Source: Kingdonia uniflora (lineage: Eukaryota; Streptophyta; Magnoliopsida; Ranunculales; Circaeasteraceae). From it: 64,000 nucleotides of DNA. The notes beneath the pieces are model-generated. The model had not been told where the DNA came from, made no database searches, and was given only the letters and a program-made list of their open reading frames with translations. Both the position numbers and the translations under genes were made by a program. The stretch is taken from the NCBI GenBank assembly GCA_014058105.1, contig JACGCM010002840.1, positions 896,240 to 960,239 on the forward strand. Direction: 5' to 3'. Position 1 is the first letter of the stretch, and every line of letters begins with the position of its first letter. This document shows positions 22,957 to 35,819 of the stretch, one piece after another.

Positions 22957-25900
22957 GTCGTTTGAGAGATTGGATCGGTTTATGAGTTTCTATTCGTCCG
23001 ATATTACGTTAGGATAGATACACAATGACTCGGAATAAATCCGATTTGATTTTTTTACCGGAATGGATGTCCCGCCGCTCCGAGGCTTTAGATCGCATTG
23101 ATGAGAATCTTGGCTACCGTATAGTCGTTTGATATGTTTGATCGGTTTTTAAATTTTTATTCGTCCGACAACATGCTAGGATTGATACCCAATAACTCGG
23201 AATACTCCCGGTTTCACTTTTTTACCGGCACGGATACCGCAACTCTCCGTGGTTTTTGATCGCATTTATGAGTAGCTTTGCTACCGATTAGTCGTTTGAG
23301 AAGTTGGATCGGTTTATAAGCTTCTATTCGTCAGATAACACGTTAGGATAGATACCGAATTACTCAGAATACTCTCGATTTGAGTTTTTGACCGGAACGG
23401 ATGTCCGGCCCCTCCGAGGCCTTACATCACATTTCTGAGAAGTATGGCTACCGTCTAGCCGTTTGAGAGGTCGGATCGGTTTGTGAGTTTCTAATCGTCT
23501 GAAAGCACGTTTGGATAGTTACCCAATTACTCGAAATACCCCCGGTTTTTGTTTTTGACCGGCACGATGGTAGTATCACCCCGTGGCTTTTGTTCGTATT
23601 TATGAGTTGCTTGGCTACCGACTAGTCATTTGAGAGGTTGGATACGTTTATGAGTTTCTATTCGTCTGATAACACGTTGGGAAAGATACCCAATTACTAT
23701 GAATACTCTCGATATGAGTTTTTGACCGGAACGGATGTCGCGCCCATCCGAGGCCTTGCATCGCATTTCTGAGAAGTATGGCTACCTCATAGTCGTTTGA
23801 GAAGTCGGATCTTTTTGTGAGTTTCTATATGTCCGATACACGTTTGGATAGTTACCCATTTACTCGAAATACTCCCGGTTTCTATTTTTTACCAGCACGG
23901 GTGTCGCATCTCCCCGTGGCTTTTGATCGTATTTATGAGTAGCTTGGCTACCGACTAGTCGTTTGAGATGTTGGATCGGTTTATGAGTTTGTATTCGCCC
24001 GATAACACGTTAGGATAGATACCCAATTACTCGGAATACTCCCGATTTGAGTTTTTGACCGGAACGGATGTCCCGCCCCTCCGAGGCCTTATATAGCATT
24101 TCTGAAAAGTATGCCTCCCGACTAGTCGCATGAGAGTTCGGATTGGTTTGTGGGTTTCTATTCGTCCGACAACACGTTTGGATAGTTACCCAATTAATCA
24201 AAATACACCCGGTTTTTGTTTTTGACCGGCACGGATGTCGCATCCCCCCGTGGCTTTTGGTCGCATTTATGAGTTGCTTGGCTACCAACTAGTCGTTTGA
24301 GAGATGGATCGGTTTATGAGTTTCTATTCGTCCGATATAACGTTAGGATAGATACCCAATTACTCGGAATACTCTCGATTTGAGTTTTTGACCGGAACGG
24401 ATGTCCCGCCCCTCCGAGGCCTTATATCGCATTTCTGAACAGTATGCCTCCCGACTAGTCGATTGATAGTTCGGATCGGTTTGTAAGTTTCCATTCGTCC
24501 GACATGACGTTTGGATAGTTACCCAATTACTCGAAATACACACGGTTTTTGTTTTTAACCGGCACGGATGTCGCATCTCCCCGGGGTTCTTGGTCGCATT
24601 TATGTGTTGCTTGGCTACCAACTAGTCGTCTGAGGGATTGGATCGGTTTTAGAGTATCTATTCCTCCGATATATCGTTAGGATAGATACCCAATGACTCG
24701 GAATATTCCCGATTTGGGTTTTTGACCGCAACGGATGTCTTGCCAATCCGAGGCACTAGATCGCATTGATGAGAAGCTTGGCTACCGTCTAGTCGCTTGA
24801 GATGTTTGATCGGTTTATAAATTTCTATTCCTCCGACAGCAAGCTAGGATGGTTACCCAATGACTCGGAATTCTCCCGGTTTCACTTTTTGACCGGCACG
24901 GATGTCGCAACTCTCCGTGGTTTTTGATCGCATTTATGAGTAGCTTGGCTGCCGACTAGTCGTTTGAGAGGTTGGATCAGTTAATGAGTTTCTATTCGTC
25001 CGATAAAACGTTAGGATAGATACCCAATTACTCGGAATACTCACGATTTGAGTTTTTGACCGGAACGGATTTCCCGCCCACCCGAGGCCTTATATCACAT
25101 TTCTGAGAAGTATGGCCACGGCCTATTCGTTTGAGAGGTCGGATCGGTTTGTGAGTTTCTATTCGTCCGACAACACGTTTGGTTAGTTACCCAATTACTC
25201 GCAATACTCCCGGTTTCGGTTTTTGACCGGGACGGATATCGCATCTCCCCGTGGCTTTTGATCGTATTTATGAGTAGCTTTGCTACCGACTAGTCGTTTG
25301 AGAGGTTGGATCGGCTTATGAGTTTCTATTCGTCCGATAACACGTTAGGATAGATTCCCAATGATTCTGAATACTCCCGATTTGAGTTTTTGACCGGAAC
25401 GGCTGTCCCGCCCCTACGAGGCCTTATATCGCATTTCTTGAAAGTATGCCTCCCGACTAGTCATTTGAGAGGTCGGATCGGTTTCTGAATTACTATTGGT
25501 CCGGAAATTCGTTTGGATAGTTACCCAATTACTTTAAATACTCACGGTTTTTATTTTTGACAGGCACGGATGTCGCATCTCCCCGTGGCTTTTGTTCGCA
25601 TTTATGAGTTGCTTGGCTACCGGCTCGTCGTTTGAGAGATTGGATCAGTTTATGAGTTTCTATTCCTCCGATATAACGTTAGCATAGATACCCAATGACT
25701 CGGAATACTCCCGATTTGAGTTTTTGATCGGAAAGGATGTCCCGTCGCTCCGTGGCCTCATATCGCATTTCTGAAAAGTATGCCACCCGACTAGTCGTTT
25801 GAGAGTTCGGATCGGTTTGTGAGCTTCCATTCGTCCGGCAACACGTTTGGATAGTTACCCAATTACTCGAAATACTCCCGGTTTCTATTTTTTACCAGCA

Positions 25901-26127
25901 GGGATGTCGCATCTCCCCGTGGCTTTTGATCGCATTTATGAATAGCTTGGCTACCGACTAGCCGTTTGAGATGTTGGATCGGTTTATGAGTTTGTATTCG
26001 CCCGATAACACGTTTGGATAGTTACCCATTTACTCGAAATGCACCCGATTTTTACGTTTGACCGGCACGGATGTCGCATCTCCCCGTGGCTTTTGATCGC
26101 ATTTATGAGTGGCTTGGCTACCGACTA

Positions 26128-26341
26128 GCCGTTTGAGTTGTTGGATCGGTTTATGAGTTTGAATTCACCCGATAACACGTTAGGATAGATACCCAATTAC
26201 TCGGAATACTCCCGATTTGAGTTTTTGACCGGAAAGGATGTCCCGTCCGATAATACTCCCAGTTTCACTTTTTGACCGGCACGGATGTCGCAACTCTCCG
26301 TGGTTTTTGATCGCATTTATGAGTATCTTGGCGGCCGACTA
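26128..26341 (+). repeat. Fused B/D-C unit (214 bp in place of 334)
   Basis: An even unit of B or D' type runs to ggatgtcccgtccgataa and then continues as a C unit (actcccagtttcac). About 120 bp are missing across the boundary. Confidence 0.82.
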
Positions 26342-26459
26342 GTCGTTTAAGAGGCTGGACCGGTTTATTAGTTTCTATTCGTCCGATAATACGTTAGGAT
26401 AGATACCTAATTACTCGGAATACTCTCGATTTGAGTTTTTGACCAGAACGGATGTCCCG

Positions 26460-26470
26460 CCCCCCCCCCC
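26460..26470 (+). repeat. Poly-C tract, 11 C
   Basis: C run following gatgtcccg in the ctggacc-type B unit starting 26342; followed by aggcct. Confidence 0.88.
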
Positions 26471-26792
26471 AGGCCTAATATCGCATTTCTGAGAAGTATG
26501 GCTACCGCCTAGCTGTTTCAGAGGTCGGATCGTTTTGTGAGTTTCTATTCGTCCGACAACACGTTTGGATAGTTACCCAATAACACGAAATACTCCCGGT
26601 ATCTGTTTTTGGCCGGCACGGATGTAGCATCTCCCCGTGGCTTTTGATCGCATTTATGAGTAGCTTGGCTACCGACTAGTCGTTTGAGAGTTTGGATCGG
26701 TTTATGAGTTTCTATTCGTCCGATCACACGTTAGGATAGATTCCCAATGACTCAGAATACTCTCGATTTAAGTTTTGGACCGGAACGGATGT

Positions 26793-26803
26793 CCCCCCCC
26801 CCC
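26793..26803 (+). repeat. Poly-C tract, 11 C
   Basis: C run in the next B unit after the 26342 one, followed by actacgaggcc. Two neighbouring B units thus both carry tracts. Confidence 0.88.
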
Positions 26804-27060
26804 ACTACGAGGCCGTATATCGCACTTCTGATAAGTATGCCTCCCGACTAGTCGTTTGAGAGGTCGGATCGGTTTGTGAGTTTCAATTGATCCGACAACA
26901 CGTTTGGATAGTTACCCAATTACACAAAATTCACATGGTTTTTGTTTTAGACCGGCACGGATGTCGCATTTCCCCGTGGCTTTTGTTCGCATTTATGAGT
27001 TGTTTGGCTACCGGCAAGTCGTTTGAGAGATTTGATCGGTTTTTGAGCATCTATTCCTCC

Positions 27061-29755
27061 GATATAACGTTAGGATAGATTCCCAATGACTCGGAATACT
27101 CCCGATTTGAGTTTTTGACCGGAACGGATGTCCCGCCCCTCCGAGGCCTTATATCGCATTTCTGAAAAGTATGCCTCCCGACTTGTCGATTGATAGGTCG
27201 GATCGGTGTGTGAGTTTCAATTCGTCCGACAACACGTTTGGATAGTTACCCAATTACTCGAAATACACCCGGTTTTTGTTTTTAACCGGCACGGATGTCT
27301 CATCTCACCGTGGTTTTTGGTCGCATTTATATGTTGCTTGGCTACCAACTAGTCGTTTGAGAGATTGGATCGGTTTATGAGTATCTATTCCTCCGATATA
27401 ACGTTAGGATAGGTACCCAATGACTCGGAATACTCCCGATTTGCGTTTTTGACCGGAACGGATGTCCCGCCAATCCGAGGCTCTAGATCGCATTGATGAG
27501 AAGCTTGGCTACCGTCTAGTCGTTTGAGATGTTTGATCGGTTTATAAATTTCTATTCCTCCGACAGCAAGCTAGGATGGTTACCCAATGACTCAGAATTC
27601 TCCCGGTTTCACTTTTTGACCGGCACGGATGTCGCAACTCTCCGTGGTTTTTGATCGTATTTATGAGTAGCTTGGCTGCCGACTAGTCGTTTGAGAGGTT
27701 GGATCGGTTTATGAGTTTCTATTCGTCCGATAAAACGTTAGGATAGATACCCAATTACTCAGAATACTCACGATTTGAGTTTTTGACCGGAACGGATGTC
27801 CCGCCCCACCGAGGCCTTATATCACATTTCTGAGAAGTTTTGCCACGGCCTATTCGTTTGAGAGGTCGGATCGGTTTGTTAGTTTCTATTCGTCCGACAA
27901 CACGTTTGGTTAGTTACCCAATTACTCGAAATACTCCCGGGTTCTGTTTTTGACCGGGACGGATAACGCATCTCCCCGTGGCTTTTGATCGTATTTATGA
28001 GTAGCTTGGCTACCGACTAGTCGTTGGAGAAGTTGGATGGGTTTATGAGTTTCTATTCGTCCGATAACACGTTAGGATAGATTCCCAATGATTCTGATTA
28101 CTCCCGATTTGAGTTTTTGACCGGAACGGTTGTCCCGCCCCTCCGAGGCCTTATATCGCATTTCTGAAAAGTATGCCTCCCGACTAGTCGTTTGAGAGTT
28201 CGGATCGGTTTGTGAGCTTCCATTCGTCCGACAACTCGTTTGGATAGTTACCCAATTTCTCGAAATACTCCCGGTTTCTATTTTTTACCAGCACGGATGT
28301 CGCATCTCCCCGTGGCTTTTGATCGCATTTATGAGTAGCTTGGCTACCGACTAGCCGTTTGTGATGTTGGATCGGTTTATGATTTCGTATTCGCCCGATA
28401 ACACGTCAGGATAGATACCCAATTACTCGGAATACTCCCGATTTGAGTCTTAGACCGGAACGAATGTCCCGCCCCTCCGAGGCTTTATATCGCATTTCTG
28501 AGAAATTTGCCTCCCGACTGGTCGTTTGAGAGTTCGGATGGGTTTGTAAGTTTCTATTCGTCCGACAACACGTTTTGATAGTTACCCAATTACTCGAAAT
28601 TCACCCGGATTTTGTTTTTGACCGGCACGGATGGCGCATCTCCCCGTGGCTTTTGGTCGCATTTATGTTTTGCATGGATACAAACTAGTCGTTTCAGAGA
28701 TTGGATCGGTTTATTAGATTCTATTCATCCGATATAACGTTAGGATAGATACCCAATGACTCGGAATACTATCGATTTGAGTTTTTGACCGGAACGGATG
28801 TCCCGCCGTTCCGAGTCTTTAGATCGCATTGATAAGAAGCTTGGCTACCGTCTAGTCGTTTCAGATGTTTTATCAGTTTTTAAATTTTTATTCCTCCAAC
28901 AACATGCTAGGTTTGTTACCCAATGACTCGGAATACTCCCGGTTTCACTTTTTGACCGGCACGGATGTCGCAACTCTCCGTGGTTTTTAATCGCATTTAT
29001 GAGTATCTTGGCGGCCGATTAGTCGTTTGAGAGGCTGGACCGGTTTATTAGTTTCTATTCGTCCGATAATACGTTAGGATAGATACCCAATTACTCGGAA
29101 TACTCTCGATTTGAGTTTTTGACCAGAACGGATGTCCCGCCGCCGCCCCCCCCCCCCCCCCCCCCCCCCCCCCGAGGCCATATATCGCATTTCTGAGAAG
29201 TATGGCTGCCGCCTAGTCGTTTGAGAGGTCGGATCGTTTTGTGAGTTTCTATTCGTCCGACAACACGTTTGGATTGTTACCCAATTACACGAAATACTCT
29301 CGGTATCTGTTTTTGGCCGGCACGGATGTAGCATCTCCCCGTGGCTTTTGATCGCATTTATGAGTAGATTGGCTACCGACTAGTCGTTTGAGAGTTTGGA
29401 TCGGTTTATGAGTTTCTATTCGTCTGATCACACGTTAGGATAGATTCCCAATGACTCAGAATACTCTCGATTTAAGTTTTTGACCGGAACGGATGTCCCG
29501 CCCCTACGAGGCCTTATATCCCATTTCTGATAAGTATGCCTCCCGACTAGTCGTTTGAGAGGTCGGATCGGCTTGTGAGATTCTATTGATCCGACAACAC
29601 GTTTGGATAGTTACCCAATTACTCAAAATTCACATGGTTTTTGTTTTGGACCGGCACGGATGTCGCATCTCCCCGTGGCTTTTGTTCGCATTTATGAGTT
29701 GTTTGGCTACCGGCAAGTCGTTTGAGAGATTGGATCGGTTTTTGAGTATCTATTC
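27061..29755. repeat. 2.7 kb higher-order block, copy 2
   Basis: Follows copy 1 by about 2.7 kb: cgataaaacg at 27728 (2727 bp after 25001), ctggacc B unit at 29022 (2680 bp after 26342). Ends just before the E unit near 29770 that begins copy 3. It carries the 28 C tract. Confidence 0.8.
29146..29173 (+). repeat. Poly-C tract, 28 C (longest in window)
   Basis: 28 uninterrupted C in the ctggacc-type B unit starting 29022, preceded by a short ccg triplet expansion (cccgccgccg). On the minus strand it is a G28 run, long enough in principle for an intramolecular G-quadruplex. Exact length is uncertain because long homopolymers are often miscalled. Confidence 0.9.
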
Positions 29756-32720
29756 CCCTGATATAACGTTAGGATTGATTCCCAATGACTCGGAATACTC
29801 CCGATTTGAGTTTTTGACCGGAACGGATGTCCCGCCCCTCCGAGGCCTTATATCGCATTTCTGAAAAGTATGCCTCCCGACTAGTCGATTGATAGTTCGG
29901 ATCGGTGTGTGAGTTTCCATTCGTCCGACAACACGTTTGGATAGTTACCCAATTACTCGAAATACACCCGGTTTTTGTTTCTAACCGGCACGGATGTCGT
30001 ATCTCCCCGTGGTTTTTGGTCGCATTTATGTGTTGCTTGGCTACCAACTAGTCGTTTGAGTGAATGGATCGGTTTTTGAGTATCTTTTCCTCCGATATAA
30101 CGTTAGTATAGGTACCCAATGACACGGAATACTCCCGATTTAAGTTTTTGACCGGAACGGATGTCCCGCCAATCCGAGGCTCTAGATCGCATTGATGAGA
30201 AGCTTGGCTACCGTCTAGTCGTTTGAGATGTTTGATCGGTTTATAAATTTTTATTCCTCTAACAGCATGCTTGGATTGTTACCCAATGACTCGGAATTCT
30301 CCCGGTTTCACTTTTTGACCGGCACGGATGTCGCAACTCTCCGTGGTATTTGATCGCATTTATGAGTAGCTTGGCTGCCGACTAGTCGTTTGAGAGGTTG
30401 GATCGGTTTATGAATTTCTATTCGTCCGATAAAACGTTAGGATAGATACCCAATTACTCAGAATACTCACGATTTGAGTTTTTGACCGGAACGGATGTCC
30501 CGCCCTCCCGAGGCCTTAAATAACATTTCTGAAAAGTATGGCCGCGGCCTATTCGTTTGCGGGTCGGGTCGGTTTGTGATTTTCTATTCGTCCGACAACA
30601 CGTTTGGTTAGTTACCCAATTACTCGAAATACTCCCGGTTTCTGTTTTTGACCGGGACGGATAAAGCATCTCCCCGTGGCTTTTGATCGTATTTATGAGC
30701 AGCTTGGCTACCGACTAGCCGTTGGAGAGGTTTGATCGCTTTATGAGTTTCTATTCGTCCGATAACACGTTAGGATAGATTCCCAATGATTCTGAATACT
30801 CCCGATTTGAGTTTTTGACCGGAACGGCTGTCCCGCCCCTCCGAGGCCTTATATCGCATTTCTGAAAAGTATGCCTCTCGACTAGTCGTTTGAGAGGTCG
30901 GATCGGTTTGTGAGTTTCTATTGGTCCGACAATTCGTTTGGATAGTTACCCAATTACTCGAAATACTCACGATTTTTATTTTTGACCGGCACGGATGTCG
31001 CATCTCCCCGTGGCTTTTGTTCGCATTTATGAGAGTCTTGGCTACCGGCTCGTCGTTTGAGAGATTGGATCAGTTTATGAGTTTCTATTCCTCCGATATA
31101 ACGTTAGCATAGATGCCCAATGACTCGAAATACTCCCGATTTGAGTTTTTGATCGGAAAGGATGTCCCGTCGCTCCGAGGCCTTATATCGCGTTTGTGAA
31201 AAGTATGCCTCCCGACTAATCGCTTGAGAGTTCGGATCGGTTTGTGAGCTTCCATTCGTCCGACAACACGTTTGGATAGTTACCCAATTTCTCGAAATAC
31301 TCCCGGTTTCTATTTTTTACCAGCACGGATGTCGCATCTCCCCGTGGCTTTTGATCGCATTTATGAGTAGCTTGGCTACCGACTAGCCGTTTGAGATGTT
31401 GGATCGGTTTATGAGTTTGTATTCGCCCGATAACACGTTAGGATAGATACCCAATTACTCGGAATACTCCCGATTTGAGTCTTAGACCGGAACGGATGTC
31501 CCGCCCCTCCGGGGCCTTATATCGCATTTCTGAGAAGTATGCCTCCCGACTAGTCGCTTGAGAGTTCGGATGGGTTTGTGAGTTTCTATTCGTCCGACAA
31601 CACGTTTTGATAGTTACCCAATTACTCGAAATACACCCGGATTTTGTTTTTGGCAGGCACGGATGACGCATCTCCCCGTGGCTTTTGGTCGCATTTATGT
31701 GTTGCTGGGATACCAACTTGTCGTTTCAGAGATTGGATCGGTTTATGAGATTCTATTTGTCCAATATAACGTTAGGTTAGATACCAAATGACTCGGAATA
31801 CTATAGATTTGAGTTTTTGACCAGAACGGAAGTCCCGCCGCTCCGAGGCTTTTGATCGCATTGATGAGAACCTTGGCTACCGTCTAGTCGTTTGAGATGT
31901 TTGGTCGGTTTAAAAAATTGTATTCCTCCGACAACATACTTGGATTGTTACCCAATGACTCGGAATACTCCCGGTTTCACTTTTTGACCGGCACGGATGT
32001 CGCAACACATCGTGGTTTTTGATCGCATTTATGAGCAGGCTGGCTGCCGACAAGTCGTTTGAGAGGTTGGATACGTTTATGAGTTTCTATTCGTCCGATA
32101 ACACCTTAGGATAGATACCCAATTACTCGGAATACCCTCGATTTGAGTTTTTGACCGGAACGGATGTCCTGCCCCTCCGAGGCCTTACATCACATTTTTG
32201 AGAAGTATGGCTACTGCCTAGCCGCTTGAGAGGTCGGATCTGTTTGTGAGTTTCTATACGTCCGACACACGTTTGGATAGTTACCCAATTACTTGAAATA
32301 CTCCGGGTTTCTATTTATTACCGGCACTGATGTCGCATTTCCCCGTAGCTTTTGATCGCATTTATGAGTAGCTTGGCTACCGACTAGTCGTTTGAGAGGC
32401 TGGATCGGTTTATGATTTTCAATTCGTCCGATAACACGTTAGGATAGATACCTAATGACTCGGAATACTCCTGATTTGAGTTTTTTACCGGAAAGGATGT
32501 CCCGCCCATCCGAGGCCTTATATCGCATTTCTGAAAAGTATGCGTCCCGACTAGTCGCTTGGGAGTTTGGATCGGTTTGCAAGTTTCCATTCGTCCGACA
32601 ACACGTTTGTATAGTTACCCAATTACTCGAAATACACCCGGTTTTTGTTTTTGACCGGCACGGATATCGCAGCTCCCCGTGGCTTTTATTCGCATTTATG
32701 AGTTGCTTCACTACCGGCTA
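29756..32720. repeat. 2.7 kb higher-order block, copy 3 (start), expanded
   Basis: cgataaaacg at 30427 is 2699 bp after copy 2, and the 30.77-31.0 kb B-A stretch matches the earlier blocks. The next ctggacc B unit is only reached at 33722, 4700 bp after the copy 2 one, so roughly 2.0 kb (about 12 units) is extra. Includes A units with atgggtttgtgag and cacgttttgatagtt (about 31565). Confidence 0.75.
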
Positions 32721-34100
32721 GTCGTTTGAGAGATTGGATCGGTTTTTGAGTATCTATTCCTCCGATATAACGTTAGGATAGATACCCAATGACTCAGAAA
32801 TACTCCTGATTTGAGTTTTTGACCGGAACGGATGTCCCGCCCCTCCGAGGCCTTATATCGCATTTCTGAAAAGTATGCCACCCGACTAGTCGCTTGAGAG
32901 TTCGGATCGGTTTGCGAGTTTCCATTGATCCGACAACACGTTTGGATAGTTACCCAATTACTCGAAATGCACCCGATTTTTGCCTTTGACCGGCACGGAT
33001 GTCGCATCTCTCCGTGGCTTTTGGTCGCATTTATGTGTTGCTTGGCTGCCAACTAGTCGTTTGATAGATTACATCGGCTTATAAGTTTCTATTCCTCCGA
33101 TATAACGTTAGCATAGATACCCAATGACTCGGAATACTACCGATTTGAGTTTTTGACCGGAAAGGATGTCCCGTCGCCCCGTGGCTTAAGATCGTATTGA
33201 TGAGAAGCTTTGCTACCGTCCTGTCGTTTGACATGTTTGATCGATTTGTGAGTTTCTAATCGTTCGACTACACGTTTGGATTGTTACCCAATTACTCGAA
33301 ATACTCCCGGTTTTTGTTTTGACAGCACGGAAGTCACATCTCACCGTGGCTTTTGGTCGCATTTATGTGTTGCTTGGCTACCAACTAGTCGTTCAAGAGA
33401 TTAGATCGGTTTATGTGTTTCTATTCGTCTGATATAACCTAAGGATAGATACCCAATGACTCGGAATACTCCCGATTTGAGTTTTTGACCGGAACGGATG
33501 TCCCGCCGCTCCGAGTCTTTAGATCGCATTGATGAGAAGCTTGGCTACCGTCTAGTGGTTTGAGATGTTTTATCGGTTTTTAAATTTTTATTCCTCCGAC
33601 AACATGCTTGGATTGTTACCCAATGACTCGGAATACTCCCGGTTTCTCTTTTTGACCGGCACGGATGTCGCAACTCTCCGAGGTTTTTTATCGCATTTAT
33701 GAGTATCTTGGCGGCCGACTAGTCGTTTGAGAGCCTGGACCGGTTTATTAGTTTCTATTCGTCCGATAATACGTTAGGATAGATACCCAATTACTCGGAA
33801 TACTCTTGATTTGAGTTTTTGACCAGAACGAATGTCCCGCCCCCCCTCCCCGAGGCCTTATATCGCATTTCTGAGAAGTATGGCTACCGCCTAGTCGTTT
33901 GAGAGGTCGGATCGTTTTGTGAGTTTCTATTAGTCCGACAACACGTTTGGATAGTTACCAAATTACACGAAATACTCCCGGTATCTGTTTTTGACCGGCA
34001 CGGATGTAGCATCTCCCCGTGGCTTTTGATCGCAATTATGAGTAGCTTGGCTACCGATTAGTCGTTTGAGAGTTTGGATCGGTTTATGAGTTTCTATTCG
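32721..34100. repeat. Block paralogous to 5.40-6.72 kb
   Basis: E unit at 32721 pairs with 5396 and the B unit at 33722 with 6308. The unit near 33220 is C-like at its start and A-like afterwards (atttgtgagtttctaatcg) and is full length here. The B unit 33722 has an interrupted C tract, 33840-33851 (7 C, T, 4 C). Confidence 0.8.
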
Positions 34101-34227
34101 TCCGATATAACGTTAGGATAGATACCCAATGACTCGGAATACTCTCGATTTGAGTTTTTGATCGGAACGGAAGTCCCGCCGCTCCGAGGCTTTTGATCGC
34201 ATTGATGAGAAGCTTGGCTACCGTCTA

Positions 34228-34356
34228 GTCGTTTGTGATGTTTGATCGGTTTAAAAAAATTTATTCCTCCGACAACATACGTGGATTGTTACCCAATGAC
34301 TCGGAATACTCTCCGAGGCCTTATATCGCATTTCTGAGAAGTATGCCTCCCGACTA
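34228..34356 (+). repeat. C/B fusion monomer (129 bp)
   Basis: Starts as a C unit (aaaaaaatttattcctccg, cgacaacatacgtgg) and after ggaatact continues in a B 3' end (ctccgaggccttatatcgc). About 38 bp are missing, and the odd/even alternation is broken. Confidence 0.84.
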
Positions 34357-35804
34357 GTCGCTTGAGAGTTCGGATGGGTTTGTGAGTTTCTATTCGTCCG
34401 ACAACACGTTTTGATAGTTACCCAATTACTCGAAATACACCCGGATTTTGTTTTTGGCAGGCACGGATGGCGCATCTCCACGTGGCTTTTGGTCGCATTT
34501 ATGTGTTGCTTGGATACCAACTAGTCGTTTCAGAGATTGGATCGGTTTATGTGATTCTATTCGTCCGATATAACGTTAGGATAGATACCCAATGACTCGG
34601 AATACTATTGATTTGAGTTTTAGACCAGAACGGAAGTCCCGCCGCTCCGAGGCTTTTGATCGCATTGATGAGAAGCTTGGCTACCGTCTAGTCGTTTGAG
34701 ATGTTTGATCGGTTTTTAAATTTTTATTCCTCCGACAACAAGCTTGGATTGTTACCCAATGACTCGGAATACTCCCGGATTCACTTTTTGACCGGCACGG
34801 ATGTTGCAACTCTCCGTGGCTTTTAGCCGTATTTATGAGTTTCTTGGCTGCCAACTAGTCGCTTGAGAGATTGGATCGGTTTATGAGTTTCTATTCGTCC
34901 GATATTACGTTAGGATAGATACCCAATGACTTGGAATACTTTCGATTTGAGTTTTTGGCCGGAATGGATGTCCCGCCTCTCCAAGGCTTTAGATCGCATT
35001 GATGAGAAGCTTGGCTACCGTCCAGTCGTTTGAGATGGTTGATCGTTTTATACTTTTTCTTCGTCCGACAACATGCTAGGATTGTTACCCAATGACTCTG
35101 AATAATCCCGGTTTCACTTTTTGACCGCCACGGATGTCGCAACTAACCGTGACTTTTGATTGCATTTATGAGTAGCTTGGCTACCGACTAGACGTTTGAG
35201 AAGTTGAATCGGTTTATGAGTTTCTATTCGTCCGATAACACGTTAGGATAGATACCCAATTACTCGGAATACTCTCGATTTGAGTTTTAGACTGGAACGG
35301 ATGTACCGGCCCCCCGAGGTCTTATATAACATTTCTGAGAAGTATGGCCACCGCCTAGTCGCTTGGGAGTTCGGATCGGTTTGTGAGTTTCCATTCATCC
35401 GACAACACATTTGGAAAGATACCCAATGACTCAGAATACTCCCGATTTGAGTTTTTGACCGGAACGGATGTCCTGCCCCTCCGAGGCCTTATATCGCATT
35501 TCTGAAAAGTATGCCTCCCGACTAGTCGTTTGTGAGGTCGGATCAGTTTGTGAGTTTTTATTGGTCCGACACACGTTTGGATAGTTACCCAATTACTCGA
35601 AATACTCCCGGTTTCTGTTTTTTACCGGCACTGATGTCGCATCTCCCCGTGGCGTTTGATTGTATTTATGAGTAGCTTGGCTACCGACAAGTCGTTTGTG
35701 AGGTTGGATCGGTTTTTGAGTTTCTATTCGTCCGATAACACGTTAGGATAGATACCCAATGACTCCGTATACTCTCGATTTGAGTTTTTGACCAGTACGG
35801 ATGT

Positions 35805-35819
35805 CCCCCCCCCCCCCCC
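35805..35819 (+). repeat. Poly-C tract, 15 C
   Basis: C run in a B unit, followed by tccgaggcc. Confidence 0.88.

Larger units (their letters stand above)
20690..24360. repeat. Long-range duplicate of 0.36-4.85 kb
   Basis: Matches the start of the window unit by unit: C 20981 with 649, B 21816 with 1480, C 22317 with 1980, F 22652 with 2296 and 3112, B 23625 with 4113. The offset is about 20330-20356 before the F unit and 19540 then 19512 after it. The 816 bp step is the extra pentamer at 1980-3611 and the 28 bp step is the deletion at 22819. Confidence 0.85.
24361..27060. repeat. 2.7 kb higher-order block, copy 1
   Basis: First of three adjacent related blocks. Landmarks: cgataaaacg B unit (25001), ccaatgattctgaata B unit (about 25353), ctggacc B unit (26342). 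Corresponding landmarks in copy 2 lie 2680-2727 bp downstream. It contains a fused D/C unit at 26128-26341. Confidence 0.8.

Noticed and set aside
29074..29334. Possible glycine-rich protein on the minus strand
   Set aside because: The glycine run is only the translation of the 28 C tract; the rest is the common satellite frame.
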